NCBI GenBank assembly: GCA_024691665.1
Contig: JAILNJ010000054.1
Span: forward strand, 1 to 5,469
Reading direction: 5' to 3'
From: Gammaproteobacteria bacterium
GTDB taxonomy: Bacteria > Bacillota_I > Bacilli_A > Izemoplasmatales > UBA1188
DNA length: 5,469 nucleotides
Shown: piece after piece, positions 1 through 5,469 of the stretch
How positions within the stretch are numbered: the first letter of the stretch is position 1
Layout of the letters: each line of letters begins with the position of its first letter
Made by a program: the position numbers and the translations under genes
The notes under the pieces: model-generated
What the model saw: only the letters and a program-made list of their open reading frames with translations
What the model was told of the DNA's origin: nothing
The model's database searches: none

Positions 1-1337
1 CCATTGCCGATCATAGCGTTATATCCATTTTCTTTAGCGCTCTTATCATTTTCCATATTTAATTCTTCAGCGATGAATGTGAAATCAGGATCAACTTCCT
101 TAGCTTTACTGATAATCATTTCAAGTAATTCTTTTGGAAGAGCGTGACCCATATCAATTCTTGCGCCATCAATACCGAAGTTATTAATATAGTAAGGAAT
201 AATTGAACTTAAGAGTTCCCATAATTCCATATTCTTAACTTTACCTGGATACATATTGGATTTGATAGTATCGCATAAGATATAAGGATTATGTTTAATC
301 TTTAAATATTTCTTTGTATCAACTGGATCATCAAGATACATTCTGAAGTATGTAACATCACTCCATGGTGGTTGGATATCGTTGATTTGATCAGAGAATG
401 CAGGAGCAATCTTTAAATCAAATGCCTTTTCAATATTATCTAAGAATTCGATAGGATCTTTACCCTTAATAGTTTTAAATAATTCAGGATTAGTTTCTTT
501 TGGATTCTTTTGGAACATCTTAATGTGTCTTAGTACATCTTCACTTTCATATACAGTCTTCATCCATTTAGGAGCAGGATAAGTAGTATCAGGAATAGAT
601 TCAACAAATGGAACTCTATAGTCTTTAGCCTCACTAGCTTTAATCCAATAGAACCAATCAGGGTGTTCCATAACGAGTTCTGAGTTAACACTATTAGTTC
701 TTGGGATGATATCGATAGTTACTCTAATACTAAGCATATGGCAAGCTTCAACTAAAGCACCAAATTCTTCATCAACAGTCATCTTATCTTTGGTGATAGG
801 ATCTTTTAGCATTGGATCAAGTCTTGTGAATGATTCAACACTATATGGACTTCCAAGTTCACCTTTCTTATCTTTAAGTGAATATTTAGAAATTGGAAGA
901 AGATATAAAACAGTTACACCCATTCTTCTTAAGAGTGGAAGAAGAGCGATAGTCTTAACGAATGTTCCAGTCTCTTTTAGTCCATTTAAATTAGAAATAT
1001 CTAAAGAATAGCTTCTATCACTATCCCAAGAAGAAGATGTTCTAATCATTGATGAATATAAAGTAGCTTTCTTAATCCAATCACCATTAGTAGATTTAAG
1101 ATTAAGTGCGCTTGATAATGATTTAGAGTAATCAACTTTATTCTTTTTATTTTTAAGTACATATTCTTCAATTACTGCAGCGTAGAATTCATAAGGATTA
1201 ACCATTACTTCACCATTTGGAAGCACTTTATGGTCAATTGAATAGTCTTCAAGGAACCATAAATCAGGCACTGTATAATTGATAGAATCAACCTTTTCTT
1301 CTTTTAAAATTTTTAATAATTTCTCAAGATTTTTCAT
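1..1337 (-). CDS. 4-alpha-glucan maltosyltransferase-like GH13 enzyme, 3' end cut by window
   Basis: Probable glucanotransferase that moves maltosyl units between alpha-1,4-glucans in cytoplasmic maltodextrin/glycogen metabolism. 445 complete codons are visible; the Thermotoga enzyme, recalled from memory, is about 640 residues, so the C-terminal third (GH13 region IV and the beta domain) is off the left edge. Seen: GSPYS at 162-166, MTVDEEF at 186, VEACHM shortly after, strand with D209 followed by IIPRT, HPDWFYW at 225-231, PPWSDVT around W325, GIDGARIDMGHALPKELL with R393 and presumed nucleophile D395, and IAEEL with presumed acid/base E424. Many of these strings match Thermotoga maltosyltransferase almost word for word, including the non-canonical region I (PRT instead of the usual NH). 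No signal peptide. The ATG at 1335-1337 follows a GGAGGG nine bases upstream. Alternative: another GH13 transglycosylase or hydrolase specificity; the GH13 assignment itself is secure. Confidence 0.9.
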   Translation of the reverse strand, partial: MKNLEKLLKILKEEKVDSINYTVPDLWFLEDYSIDHKVLPNGEVMVNPYEFYAAVIEEYVLKNKKNKVDYSKSLSSALNLKSTNGDWIKKATLYSSMIRTSSSWDSDRSYSLDISNLNGLKETGTFVKTIALLPLLRRMGVTVLYLLPISKYSLKDKKGELGSPYSVESFTRLDPMLKDPITKDKMTVDEEFGALVEACHMLSIRVTIDIIPRTNSVNSELVMEHPDWFYWIKASEAKDYRVPFVESIPDTTYPAPKWMKTVYESEDVLRHIKMFQKNPKETNPELFKTIKGKDPIEFLDNIEKAFDLKIAPAFSDQINDIQPPWSDVTYFRMYLDDPVDTKKYLKIKHNPYILCDTIKSNMYPGKVKNMELWELLSSIIPYYINNFGIDGARIDMGHALPKELLEMIISKAKEVDPDFTFIAEELNMENDKSAKENGYNAMIGN

Positions 1338-1346
1338 TAAATAAAA

Positions 1347-1352
1347 CCCTCC
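1347..1352 (-). promoter_or_regulatory. Ribosome binding site of the GH13 gene
   Basis: Read on the minus strand this is GGAGGG, nine bases before the ATG at 1337. It is close to the consensus anti-16S match and fixes the start codon of the maltosyltransferase-like gene. Confidence 0.85.
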
Positions 1353-1368
1353 GATTTAATTACACCAT

Positions 1369-1400
1369 AATTGTATAACAATTTATTCTTATACACAATT
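1369..1400 (-). promoter_or_regulatory. Candidate extended -10 promoter overlapped by a palindrome (GH13 gene)
   Basis: On the minus strand TGTTATACA (1372-1380) resembles an extended -10 (TG-n-TATAmT) and would place the start of transcription near 1365, about 28 bases before the ATG, with the RBS inside that short leader. No good -35 is visible; TTGTGT lies only 15 bases upstream. The -10 sits within a perfect inverted repeat, AATTGT-ATA-ACAATT (1369-1383), and a further ACAATT half-site lies at 1395-1400. This layout would suit a repressor operator, but the AT-rich context means chance is possible. Confidence 0.4.
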
Positions 1401-1445
1401 AGGAAAATAATTAATATTTTTCAAGATTTTAGCCATTTAATTTAA

Positions 1446-1473
1446 TTAAGTTCATTAAATTACACACTATATA
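1446..1473 (+). promoter_or_regulatory. Candidate promoter for the repeat-protein gene
   Basis: TTAAGT (1446-1451), a 16-base spacer and TATATA (1468-1473) form a plausible housekeeping promoter facing the 1648 gene. Use of it would give a leader of roughly 165 bases that contains all the hairpins described at 1533-1627. A weaker alternative is TTGACT (1598-1603) with TAAAAT 15 bases further on, which would leave only a very short leader. The 1338-1532 stretch otherwise shows only AT-rich sequence and a TCATTAAAT direct repeat (1452-1460 and 1492-1500). Confidence 0.35.
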
Positions 1474-1532
1474 GAAAAAATCGCAAAAATCTCATTAAAT
1501 TTTAACTTGTGAAAATAATGTGAAAGAAAGAC

Positions 1533-1570
1533 GAGAGTTGCACTCTCTTAAAGAGAGAGTGGACTCTCTT
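1533..1570 (+). promoter_or_regulatory. Leader region with mutually exclusive hairpins
   Basis: Four short segments alternate in sense: GAGAGT (1533-1538), CACTCTCTT (1541-1549), GAGAGAGT (1553-1560) and ACTCTCT (1563-1569). Segment 1 can pair with 2 (loop TGC), 2 with 3 (8 bp plus a G-U pair, loop AAA), 3 with 4 (6-7 bp, tight loop), and 1 with 4 around the 2:3 hairpin. Competing pairings of this kind are typical of attenuators or switching leaders. There is no U-tract after any of the stems, so a classical intrinsic terminator is not present. The competing pairings are visible in the sequence; any regulatory role is inference. Confidence 0.5.
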
Positions 1571-1588
1571 AACTATAAATAGTTATAG
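1571..1588 (+). repeat. Small AT-rich inverted repeat in the leader
   Basis: AACTAT (1571-1576) pairs with ATAGTT (1579-1584). Alternatively CTATAA (1573-1578) pairs with TTATAG (1583-1588), loop ATAG. These are two overlapping, competing short hairpins immediately after the CTCT/GAGA segments. They are weak and may be chance. Confidence 0.35.
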
Positions 1589-1605
1589 TGGTAGAATTGA
1601 CTAAA

Positions 1606-1627
1606 GAATATTTTTAATAAAATATTC
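1606..1627 (+). promoter_or_regulatory. AT hairpin directly upstream of the Shine-Dalgarno of the repeat-protein gene
   Basis: GAATATTTT (1606-1614), loop TAAT, and AAAATATTC (1619-1627) form a perfect 9-bp stem that ends five bases before the purine-rich Shine-Dalgarno core AGGGGA (1632-1637), itself 10-11 bases from the ATG at 1648. A stem here could protect the transcript end or tune ribosome loading, or respond to temperature because it contains only two G-C pairs. No U-tract follows, so it is not an intrinsic terminator. Confidence 0.5.
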
Positions 1628-1647
1628 GGGAAGGGGAAAGAAATATA

Positions 1648-4600
1648 ATGAAAGGCAAAGGCTTTTGGATTGTTTTTGTCTCAATACTTACAATAGCGGT
1701 AGGCGTATTTGCGTTTATCGCCATTAAGAGCAGCGCAAACAAAGTTCAAGTGTTTGCGGATACTGAGGCAAAGTATCAAACTAGATTTTTAAAACCAGAA
1801 GAATCAGATACTCCAGAAAACTCTACTGCAGAAGACGCAGTAGCTTTTGCGCTTTATACATTAACTCATACAAACAGTTATGAGATCATCACTGATGGTG
1901 AATCTAAAGCCTCTGTTGCAACTCAAATCGTTAAAGGTAAAAAGACAGTTATTGGTGATGAAGCTATTTGCTATTCTATGTCTTCTGGCCTTGTTAAGAT
2001 GGGTGTTCAAAAATACTTTGTAAAGAATTCAGGCAAAGTATTCTATCGTGACTATGACACTATTAAAGGTGAAGAAGTTATTTGGAGTAATAACCCACCT
2101 AAGTGTGTATCAGAAAAGACTTACAGAAAGAGTTATGGTCAAGACCCATTCACAGGTAATAACTATATTATCTGTCCTGAAACAATAATTGATGGACAAA
2201 TGGTTGATAAAGGTAATGGACTTTGGGGAATCAAACTCAATATGAAAACTGAGTCTGATTACACTCCATTCTGGTACCAAAGAGAAGTTGCGTCTAATGC
2301 ATCATCATCTATGGTTCCTGAATTCCAACTTATTGAACTCGAATTTGTAGTTAATTCATCTTGGCAAATTCAATTCTTAAATATTCATGAAAAGTACGTA
2401 GTTAAGTCTATGGGTGTTAAAGCATTATCAGACACAACAGTTACTGACCATTACTATTACGACAACATTGAATTTGATAAAGATGATTATGCATATTTCA
2501 AACAATATAAAAATATGGTTCCATCAGACTATGAAGAAGAAAAGAAGGATGATGATATTTTAACTATGCTCACATCTTCTTTAATCAAGGAAGATGGAAC
2601 AAACACTAACATTAAACTTGATTTAAATATTGATGGTGAAGAATTAAAAGGTGTGGTTGAATTAAACTTATCTGACCTCAAGAATATTAAAGCTAAAGGT
2701 GAACTCAATGAAATCTATTTTGAATACATTGATAACACCATCTATATATCATTAGGTGAAAACCTTAAAATTAAATCAGAAACTGAAAACTTAACTAAAT
2801 TAATCTCTTTATTTGACGATGGAGATGGAGGCCTATCACTTGATGTTGATTCAATTATTAAAGCGATTAATAGTGGTGAAGTAGTTAAAGAGAATAATGT
2901 TTATAAAGTAAAGACTTCACTATCACTCGCTGATATTAAGATTAATATTTCATTCAGTACTGAATTTAATGAAGAGAATCACACTTATAAACTAATTAGC
3001 TTAAATGCTAACTTAGCAGTTGGTGATATGCCTGTATCAGTTGATGCTTCAAGCACTACTGAATCAGTTAAAACTAGAGACCTTTCAAAGTATCAAGATT
3101 TATCTAACTTAGATTATGTATTTGAATATGCATCAAAACTCATCCTTTATAAATCTGCATCTATCGATTTAAATGTAGACTATAAAGGTATTTTAGCTAA
3201 TGTAGAAGTTGAAGGTTCACTAAATGAATCACTTCAATTAAACGCTAAAGCTAAAGTTGAGTATCAAGGAAAAGAAGTTGAAGTATCAGTTAAATATAAG
3301 AATGACATTATTTATATCGACTTCTATAACATTCACTTAAAATCAACTATCATCAATATCCTTGATATGATTAAGAAGTATTCGGGTATTGATTTAACTC
3401 CAATTCTAGTAAGTGGACCAACTATTGATACATCAAGTCTTGATATTAAGACTATCATTGTCGCAGTACTTTCATTAGACTTTGATCAATTTATTAAAGA
3501 TTTCACATTAAATGAAGAAGAATTAAATACTACAGTTGACCTATCTTCAGTATTAAGCACTCTAAAAGAAATCAACTTAGTATTAAGAAATAAAGATGGT
3601 ATCGCAGTTGAGATTAACTACGATGAAATTAAAGCTAATGCCTTAATTAAACCACTTGAATCATATGAACTATTAATCGATACACAAGCTTATTCAAATA
3701 TTAAAGAAATCCAATATTTAGTAGATGACATTATTTCACTCGTTGATAAGAAAGCTTTATCACTTATCGCATCCGCAGAATATAATGGACTCTTAATTAA
3801 CGCAAATGTCCTCGCTGATTTCAATAGCTCAATTAAACTTGACGCAGAAATCATCCTTACATATGAAGACAAACAAGTAAAACTCTACGTTAAGTATATT
3901 GATGATTCAATCTATCTAAGCATTGGAAACATCAATATCAAAGTTACTAAGGATTACTTATTCGAACTCTTAAGTAAGTTTGGAGTTGAATTAAACTTAG
4001 ACCTTGATACTAATATCTCAGTAGAAAAGATTTTAGGTATTGTCCTTTCACTTGACTACAATAAATTAATTAAGACACTTGAATTTGAATCACAAAAGAT
4101 TTCCATTAACTTAGATTTATCTGACTACATTGAAATCTTAAATGATCTTCAAATTATAATTAACAATACAAAAGAACCAGGATTCAGTGTAGAAACTAAT
4201 TTCTACCATGTATCTGCGTCACTTACTGCCCTAGATTCAGTAAGAATTGGTATCGATAAAGATTACCAAGACTTATCTCAAGCTAACTTCTTAATTGATG
4301 AAGTATTAGAACTTATCGAAAAGAAAGCTTTATCAATTGATTTATCTTTAAATGTTAAAGAATTAAATATTAACGTTACTGGTGAAGTTTCATTCAAAGA
4401 TGAAATTATCGCAAACGTAAAAGCTATCATTGAATCTAATGGTTTAAGTAAAACTGTTGAAGTTAAATTCGTAAACAATACAATCTATCTTGATATCGAA
4501 GGTATTAAGTTATCAATTAGTATCTCTGACCTTATGACATTGCTCGCTAAGGCCGGAGTAGAACTTGATTTAAATTCTACTGATATCTCTATTGAAAGTA

Positions 4601-4740
4601 TTTTAGGAATTATCTTCAGTATTGATTTAGATAAGTTAATCAAAGAATTCACTATCGCAGATAAAGAAATCAAATTATCCTTAAATGTTTCGGACTTCAT
4701 TAGTGAACTCAATGAACTCGATATTATGATCAAAGAGTGA
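1648..4740 (+). CDS. Membrane-anchored extracytoplasmic beta-rich repeat protein, interrupted at its 3' end
   Basis: Family not recognised. The 1030-residue product starts with MKGKG and a hydrophobic segment at about 7-27, giving a signal anchor or signal peptide with the rest outside the cell; there is no lipobox Cys and no LPXTG is visible. Residues about 30-300 form a unique domain with three Cys (108, 153, 176) and an acidic linker ending EEEKKDDD. Residues about 301-481 are a degenerate repeat unit; from Tyr482 on come tandem units of about 190-200 residues. Each unit has alternating hydrophobic/polar strands, an N-x-IY strand-turn (Tyr366, 556, 756, 947), amphipathic helices and a closing LSD-F-I-E-LN helix. 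Start choice: ATG follows AGGGGA by 10-11 bases. The stop is not natural: it lies in the 91-base inverted duplication, and the array continues beyond it in another frame. Role could be a surface stalk, adhesin or lipid/ligand-binding array; function is unknown. Confidence 0.9.
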   Translation: MKGKGFWIVFVSILTIAVGVFAFIAIKSSANKVQVFADTEAKYQTRFLKPEESDTPENSTAEDAVAFALYTLTHTNSYEIITDGESKASVATQIVKGKKTVIGDEAICYSMSSGLVKMGVQKYFVKNSGKVFYRDYDTIKGEEVIWSNNPPKCVSEKTYRKSYGQDPFTGNNYIICPETIIDGQMVDKGNGLWGIKLNMKTESDYTPFWYQREVASNASSSMVPEFQLIELEFVVNSSWQIQFLNIHEKYVVKSMGVKALSDTTVTDHYYYDNIEFDKDDYAYFKQYKNMVPSDYEEEKKDDDILTMLTSSLIKEDGTNTNIKLDLNIDGEELKGVVELNLSDLKNIKAKGELNEIYFEYIDNTIYISLGENLKIKSETENLTKLISLFDDGDGGLSLDVDSIIKAINSGEVVKENNVYKVKTSLSLADIKINISFSTEFNEENHTYKLISLNANLAVGDMPVSVDASSTTESVKTRDLSKYQDLSNLDYVFEYASKLILYKSASIDLNVDYKGILANVEVEGSLNESLQLNAKAKVEYQGKEVEVSVKYKNDIIYIDFYNIHLKSTIINILDMIKKYSGIDLTPILVSGPTIDTSSLDIKTIIVAVLSLDFDQFIKDFTLNEEELNTTVDLSSVLSTLKEINLVLRNKDGIAVEINYDEIKANALIKPLESYELLIDTQAYSNIKEIQYLVDDIISLVDKKALSLIASAEYNGLLINANVLADFNSSIKLDAEIILTYEDKQVKLYVKYIDDSIYLSIGNINIKVTKDYLFELLSKFGVELNLDLDTNISVEKILGIVLSLDYNKLIKTLEFESQKISINLDLSDYIEILNDLQIIINNTKEPGFSVETNFYHVSASLTALDSVRIGIDKDYQDLSQANFLIDEVLELIEKKALSIDLSLNVKELNINVTGEVSFKDEIIANVKAIIESNGLSKTVEVKFVNNTIYLDIEGIKLSISISDLMTLLAKAGVELDLNSTDISIESILGIIFSIDLDKLIKEFTIADKEIKLSLNVSDFISELNELDIMIKE
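2548..3090 (+). repeat. Degenerate first repeat unit of the array (codons about 301-481)
   Basis: About 181 codons. It contains the shared strand-turn IDNTIYISLGE (Tyr366) followed by a helix like that of the later units, but the second half diverges (VDSIIKAINSGEVV where later units have a LG-IVLSLD helix). It is the most divergent copy and links the unique N-terminal domain to the regular array. The start boundary is approximate. Confidence 0.6.
3091..3690 (+). repeat. Repeat unit 1 (codons 482-681)
   Basis: 200 codons, beginning YQDLSNLDYVFEYA. It contains KSASIDLNV, the IY landmark at Tyr556, the helix IIVAVLSLDFDQFIKDF and the segment VDLSSVLSTLKEINLVLRN. Boundaries are defined by alignment of the opening Tyr-x-x-(Leu/Ile) motif with the next units. 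Confidence 0.8.
3691..4263 (+). repeat. Repeat unit 2 (codons 682-872)
   Basis: 191 codons, beginning YSNIKEIQYLVDDIISLV, then KKALS, the landmark DDSIYLSIGN with Tyr756, ILGIVLSLDYNKLIK, and LDLSDYIEILNDLQIIINN. It shares KKALS, FGVEL/AGVEL and ILGI segments closely with unit 3. A 15-base DNA stretch around the KKALS codons is identical in units 2 and 3. Confidence 0.85.
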
Positions 4741-4828
4741 AAGTGATAAGCCTAAGCCTTCAGTTTCATCTTTAATCATAATATCGAGTTCATTGAGTTC
4801 ACTAATGAAGTCAGAAACATTTAAGGAT
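4677..4828. repeat. Inverted repeat pair 1 (60-base arms 4677-4736 and 4769-4828)
   Basis: The 60 bases at 4677-4736 are repeated in inverted orientation at 4769-4828 with two mismatches (4692 G versus T in the copy, 4731 C versus T), leaving a 32-base loop. The left arm encodes LNVSDFISELNELDIMIK of the repeat protein, so the right arm is an antisense copy of coding sequence. In single strands or RNA it would make a very long hairpin just after the stop codon at 4738-4740. Confidence 0.95.
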
Positions 4829-4867
4829 GAAACTGAAGGCTTAAGTTTATCACTTTCACTCTTTGAT
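4729..4867. repeat. Inverted repeat pair 2 (42-base overlap-ping arms 4729-4770 and 4826-4867), overlapping pair 1
   Basis: 4729-4770 matches the reverse complement of 4826-4867 with two mismatches (4750 and 4752). The left arm is the inverted copy; the right arm is the original coding sequence for DETEGLSLSLSLFD. Pairs 1 and 2 overlap by eight bases at 4729-4736 and three at 4826-4828, and they cannot form fully at the same time. Together they define the order A-(AB)'-B. Confidence 0.95.
4737..4827. other. 91-base inverted-duplication insertion that truncates the repeat gene
   Basis: If 4737-4827 is removed, 4736 joins 4828 and the codons read ...ATC AAA GAT GAA ACT GAA GGC, continuing as one open frame to the edge of the window. 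The inserted bases are a reversed copy of the sequence on both sides. 91 is not a multiple of three, so the insertion shifts frame and yields GAG TGA at once. Junctions show short shared sequence (AT, extendable to ATCAAAGA, on the left; GAT on the right), as expected for a polymerase that switched strand and returned. Exact insertion edges can slide by a few bases. Confidence 0.85.
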
Positions 4868-5469
4868 GTATTACTCAAAGTTAAACCTGTAGATGAAGTA
4901 AACGTTGAAGTATCAGATGACTACAACAATATTTCATTCGCAAGCTTTATCTTAGATGATGCACTCTTAATCGTTAAGAATAAGAAGGCAGAAGCTACCA
5001 TATCCATTAAAGTATTTAACTTGGATGTTAACGCTCATCTTTATGTAGATTTCAATGAATCACTCAAGTTAAATGCAGTTATTGCATTAACTAATGGAGT
5101 TGATTCAAAGGAACTTGAAGTAACATTCTTAAATAACACAATCTATCTAACTATTGATGATATCAATGTAAAGATTACAGTTGAAGAATTAATTAGTTTA
5201 CTTAATGAATTCGGTGTAGACACTGAATCAGTAATGTCTAAGCTTAATTCATCTGATTTAAGTCTTGAAGATATCATCGCAGTAATCTTCAGTTTAGACT
5301 TCAAGAAGATTGTGAAATCATTCAATATTAATGAAAACAATATCAACCTTTCACTTAATCTGTCTGACTTCATTGAAGCGCTCAATGATTTAGTGATTTT
5401 AGTAGAAAATACTGAACATGGTTTCGATCTATCAGTTAACTTCTATGAGATTAACGCTCAAGTATTATG
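4805..5469 (+). CDS. Displaced 3' part of the repeat protein, open at the window edge
   Basis: At least 221 codons without a stop, one base out of register with the 1648 gene. From 4826 it is the true continuation of repeat unit 3 (DETEG, LFDVLLKVKPVDEVNVEV) and all of the visible unit 4. The first possible ATG is at 4805, inside the inverted copy; the frame is open back to 4730, and a TTG at 4793 is another option. No Shine-Dalgarno precedes any of these, there is no signal sequence, and the upstream duplex could block initiation. It is therefore best read as the detached tail of the upstream gene, either a disabled gene fragment or a normal gene broken by a sequence artefact, and not as an independent gene. 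The coding character is certain; independent expression is doubtful. Confidence 0.65.
   Translation, partial: MKSETFKDETEGLSLSLSLFDVLLKVKPVDEVNVEVSDDYNNISFASFILDDALLIVKNKKAEATISIKVFNLDVNAHLYVDFNESLKLNAVIALTNGVDSKELEVTFLNNTIYLTIDDINVKITVEELISLLNEFGVDTESVMSKLNSSDLSLEDIIAVIFSLDFKKIVKSFNINENNINLSLNLSDFIEALNDLVILVENTEHGFDLSVNFYEINAQVL
4922..5469 (+). repeat. Repeat unit 4, cut by the window edge
   Basis: Begins YNNISFASFILDDALLIV and carries NNTIYLTIDD (Tyr codon at 5144), IIAVIFSLDFKKIVKSF and LNLSDFIEALNDLVILVEN. 182 codons are visible and the order of landmarks matches units 2 and 3, so the array continues past the right edge. Confidence 0.8.

Larger units (their letters stand above)
4264..4921 (+). 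repeat. Repeat unit 3 (codons 873 onward), split by the 91-base insertion
   Basis: Begins YQDLSQANFLIDEVLELIE, then KKALS, NNTIYLDIEG with Tyr947, ILGIIFSIDLDKLIKEF, and LNVSDFISELNELDIMIK. The unit spans 658 bases, which is not a multiple of three. Subtracting the 91-base insertion leaves 567 bases, or 189 codons, in line with units 1 and 2. The remainder of the unit (DETEG, LFDVLLKVKPVDEVNVEVSDD) lies after the insertion in a different frame. Confidence 0.8.

Noticed and set aside
706..1011. Plus-strand open frame of about 100 codons
   Set aside because: It is antisense to the well-supported GH13 gene and has no ribosome binding site.
1433..1500. CRISPR-like or iteron-like repeats in the AT-rich intergenic region
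   Set aside because: Only one nine-base direct repeat (TCATTAAAT) and imperfect ATTTAAT/ATTAAAT pairs are present, with no regular spacing. This is expected by chance in sequence this AT-rich.
4738..4740. TGA read as tryptophan, as in mycoplasmas, so that the gene continues
   Set aside because: Trp is TGG throughout both genes, no TGA occurs inside them, and continuing through this TGA meets another TGA and then a TAA within a few codons.
4727..4745. Programmed frameshift reading from the 1648 frame into the downstream frame
   Set aside because: A +1 shift near AAA GAG TGA would give a continuous open frame, but no slippery codon pair or internal Shine-Dalgarno is present. The read-through protein would also carry about 30 antisense-derived residues in the middle of a repeat.
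4677..4867. Invertible phase-variation switch using the inverted repeats
   Set aside because: Inversion between the 60-base arms would extend the protein by about 28 codons to a TAA and would not restore the array. Inversion between the 42-base arms leaves the same TGA. No recombinase gene is nearby. Only loss of 91 bases restores the full frame.
4737..4867. Intrinsic transcription terminator after the stop codon
   Set aside because: The long duplex is made of inverted coding sequence, is far longer than a terminator stem and has no U-tract after it.
4681..4878. Minus-strand open frame that encodes a copy of LNVSDFISELNELDIMIK
   Set aside because: It is open only because the inverted copy puts repeat-protein codons on the minus strand. 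It has no start context or Shine-Dalgarno and is not a gene.
3690..5385. Minus-strand open frames at 3690-3872, 4278-4478, 4485-4733 and 5143-5385
   Set aside because: They are antisense shadows of the repeat array, rich in Ser/Ile/Leu because of its codon bias, and recur at equivalent places of successive units.

Overview
The window is AT-rich (roughly one third G+C by eye) with short, bacterial-style spacing. Trp is read as TGG in both main genes and no TGA occurs inside them, so the standard bacterial code fits. Composition, Shine-Dalgarno sequences and the strong resemblance of the first gene to a Thermotoga enzyme suggest a low-GC Bacillota or Mycoplasmatota relative. This placement is an inference with low certainty.

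Layout. (1) Positions 1-1337, minus strand: the N-terminal ~70% of a cytoplasmic GH13 enzyme closely resembling Thermotoga 4-alpha-glucan maltosyltransferase; its C-terminal end lies off the left edge. (2) Positions 1338-1647: a 310-base divergent intergenic region. It holds a promoter, palindrome and RBS for the minus-strand gene. On the plus side it holds a long structured leader: a chain of complementary CTCT/GAGA segments that can fold in mutually exclusive ways, a small hairpin, and a 9-bp AT hairpin directly before the Shine-Dalgarno. (3) Positions 1648-4740, plus strand: a 1030-codon gene for a membrane-anchored extracytoplasmic protein. It has an N-terminal signal anchor, a unique domain of about 270 residues, one degenerate unit and then tandem beta-rich units of about 190-200 residues. 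(4) Positions 4677-4867: an inverted duplication. (5) Positions 4826-5469: the same repeat array continues in a different frame and runs off the right edge.

The central observation concerns (4). The 1030-codon frame does not end at a natural C-terminus. It is stopped by a 91-base insertion (4737-4827) that is an inverted copy of the flanking sequence, giving the arrangement A-(AB)'-B, where A and B would originally have been contiguous. Removing 91 bases restores one open frame to the window edge and restores the repeat periodicity (conserved IY landmark spaced 190, 200, 191 and then 189 codons). This is the footprint of a two-jump template switch, or of a chimera formed during amplification or assembly. 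The two copies differ at a few positions, which argues mildly against a fresh artefact. Neither simple inversion between the arms restores the frame, so a phase-variation switch is not supported.

No functional link between the glucan enzyme and the repeat protein can be shown beyond their divergent arrangement. No RNA genes, CRISPR arrays, transposases or attachment sites were seen.
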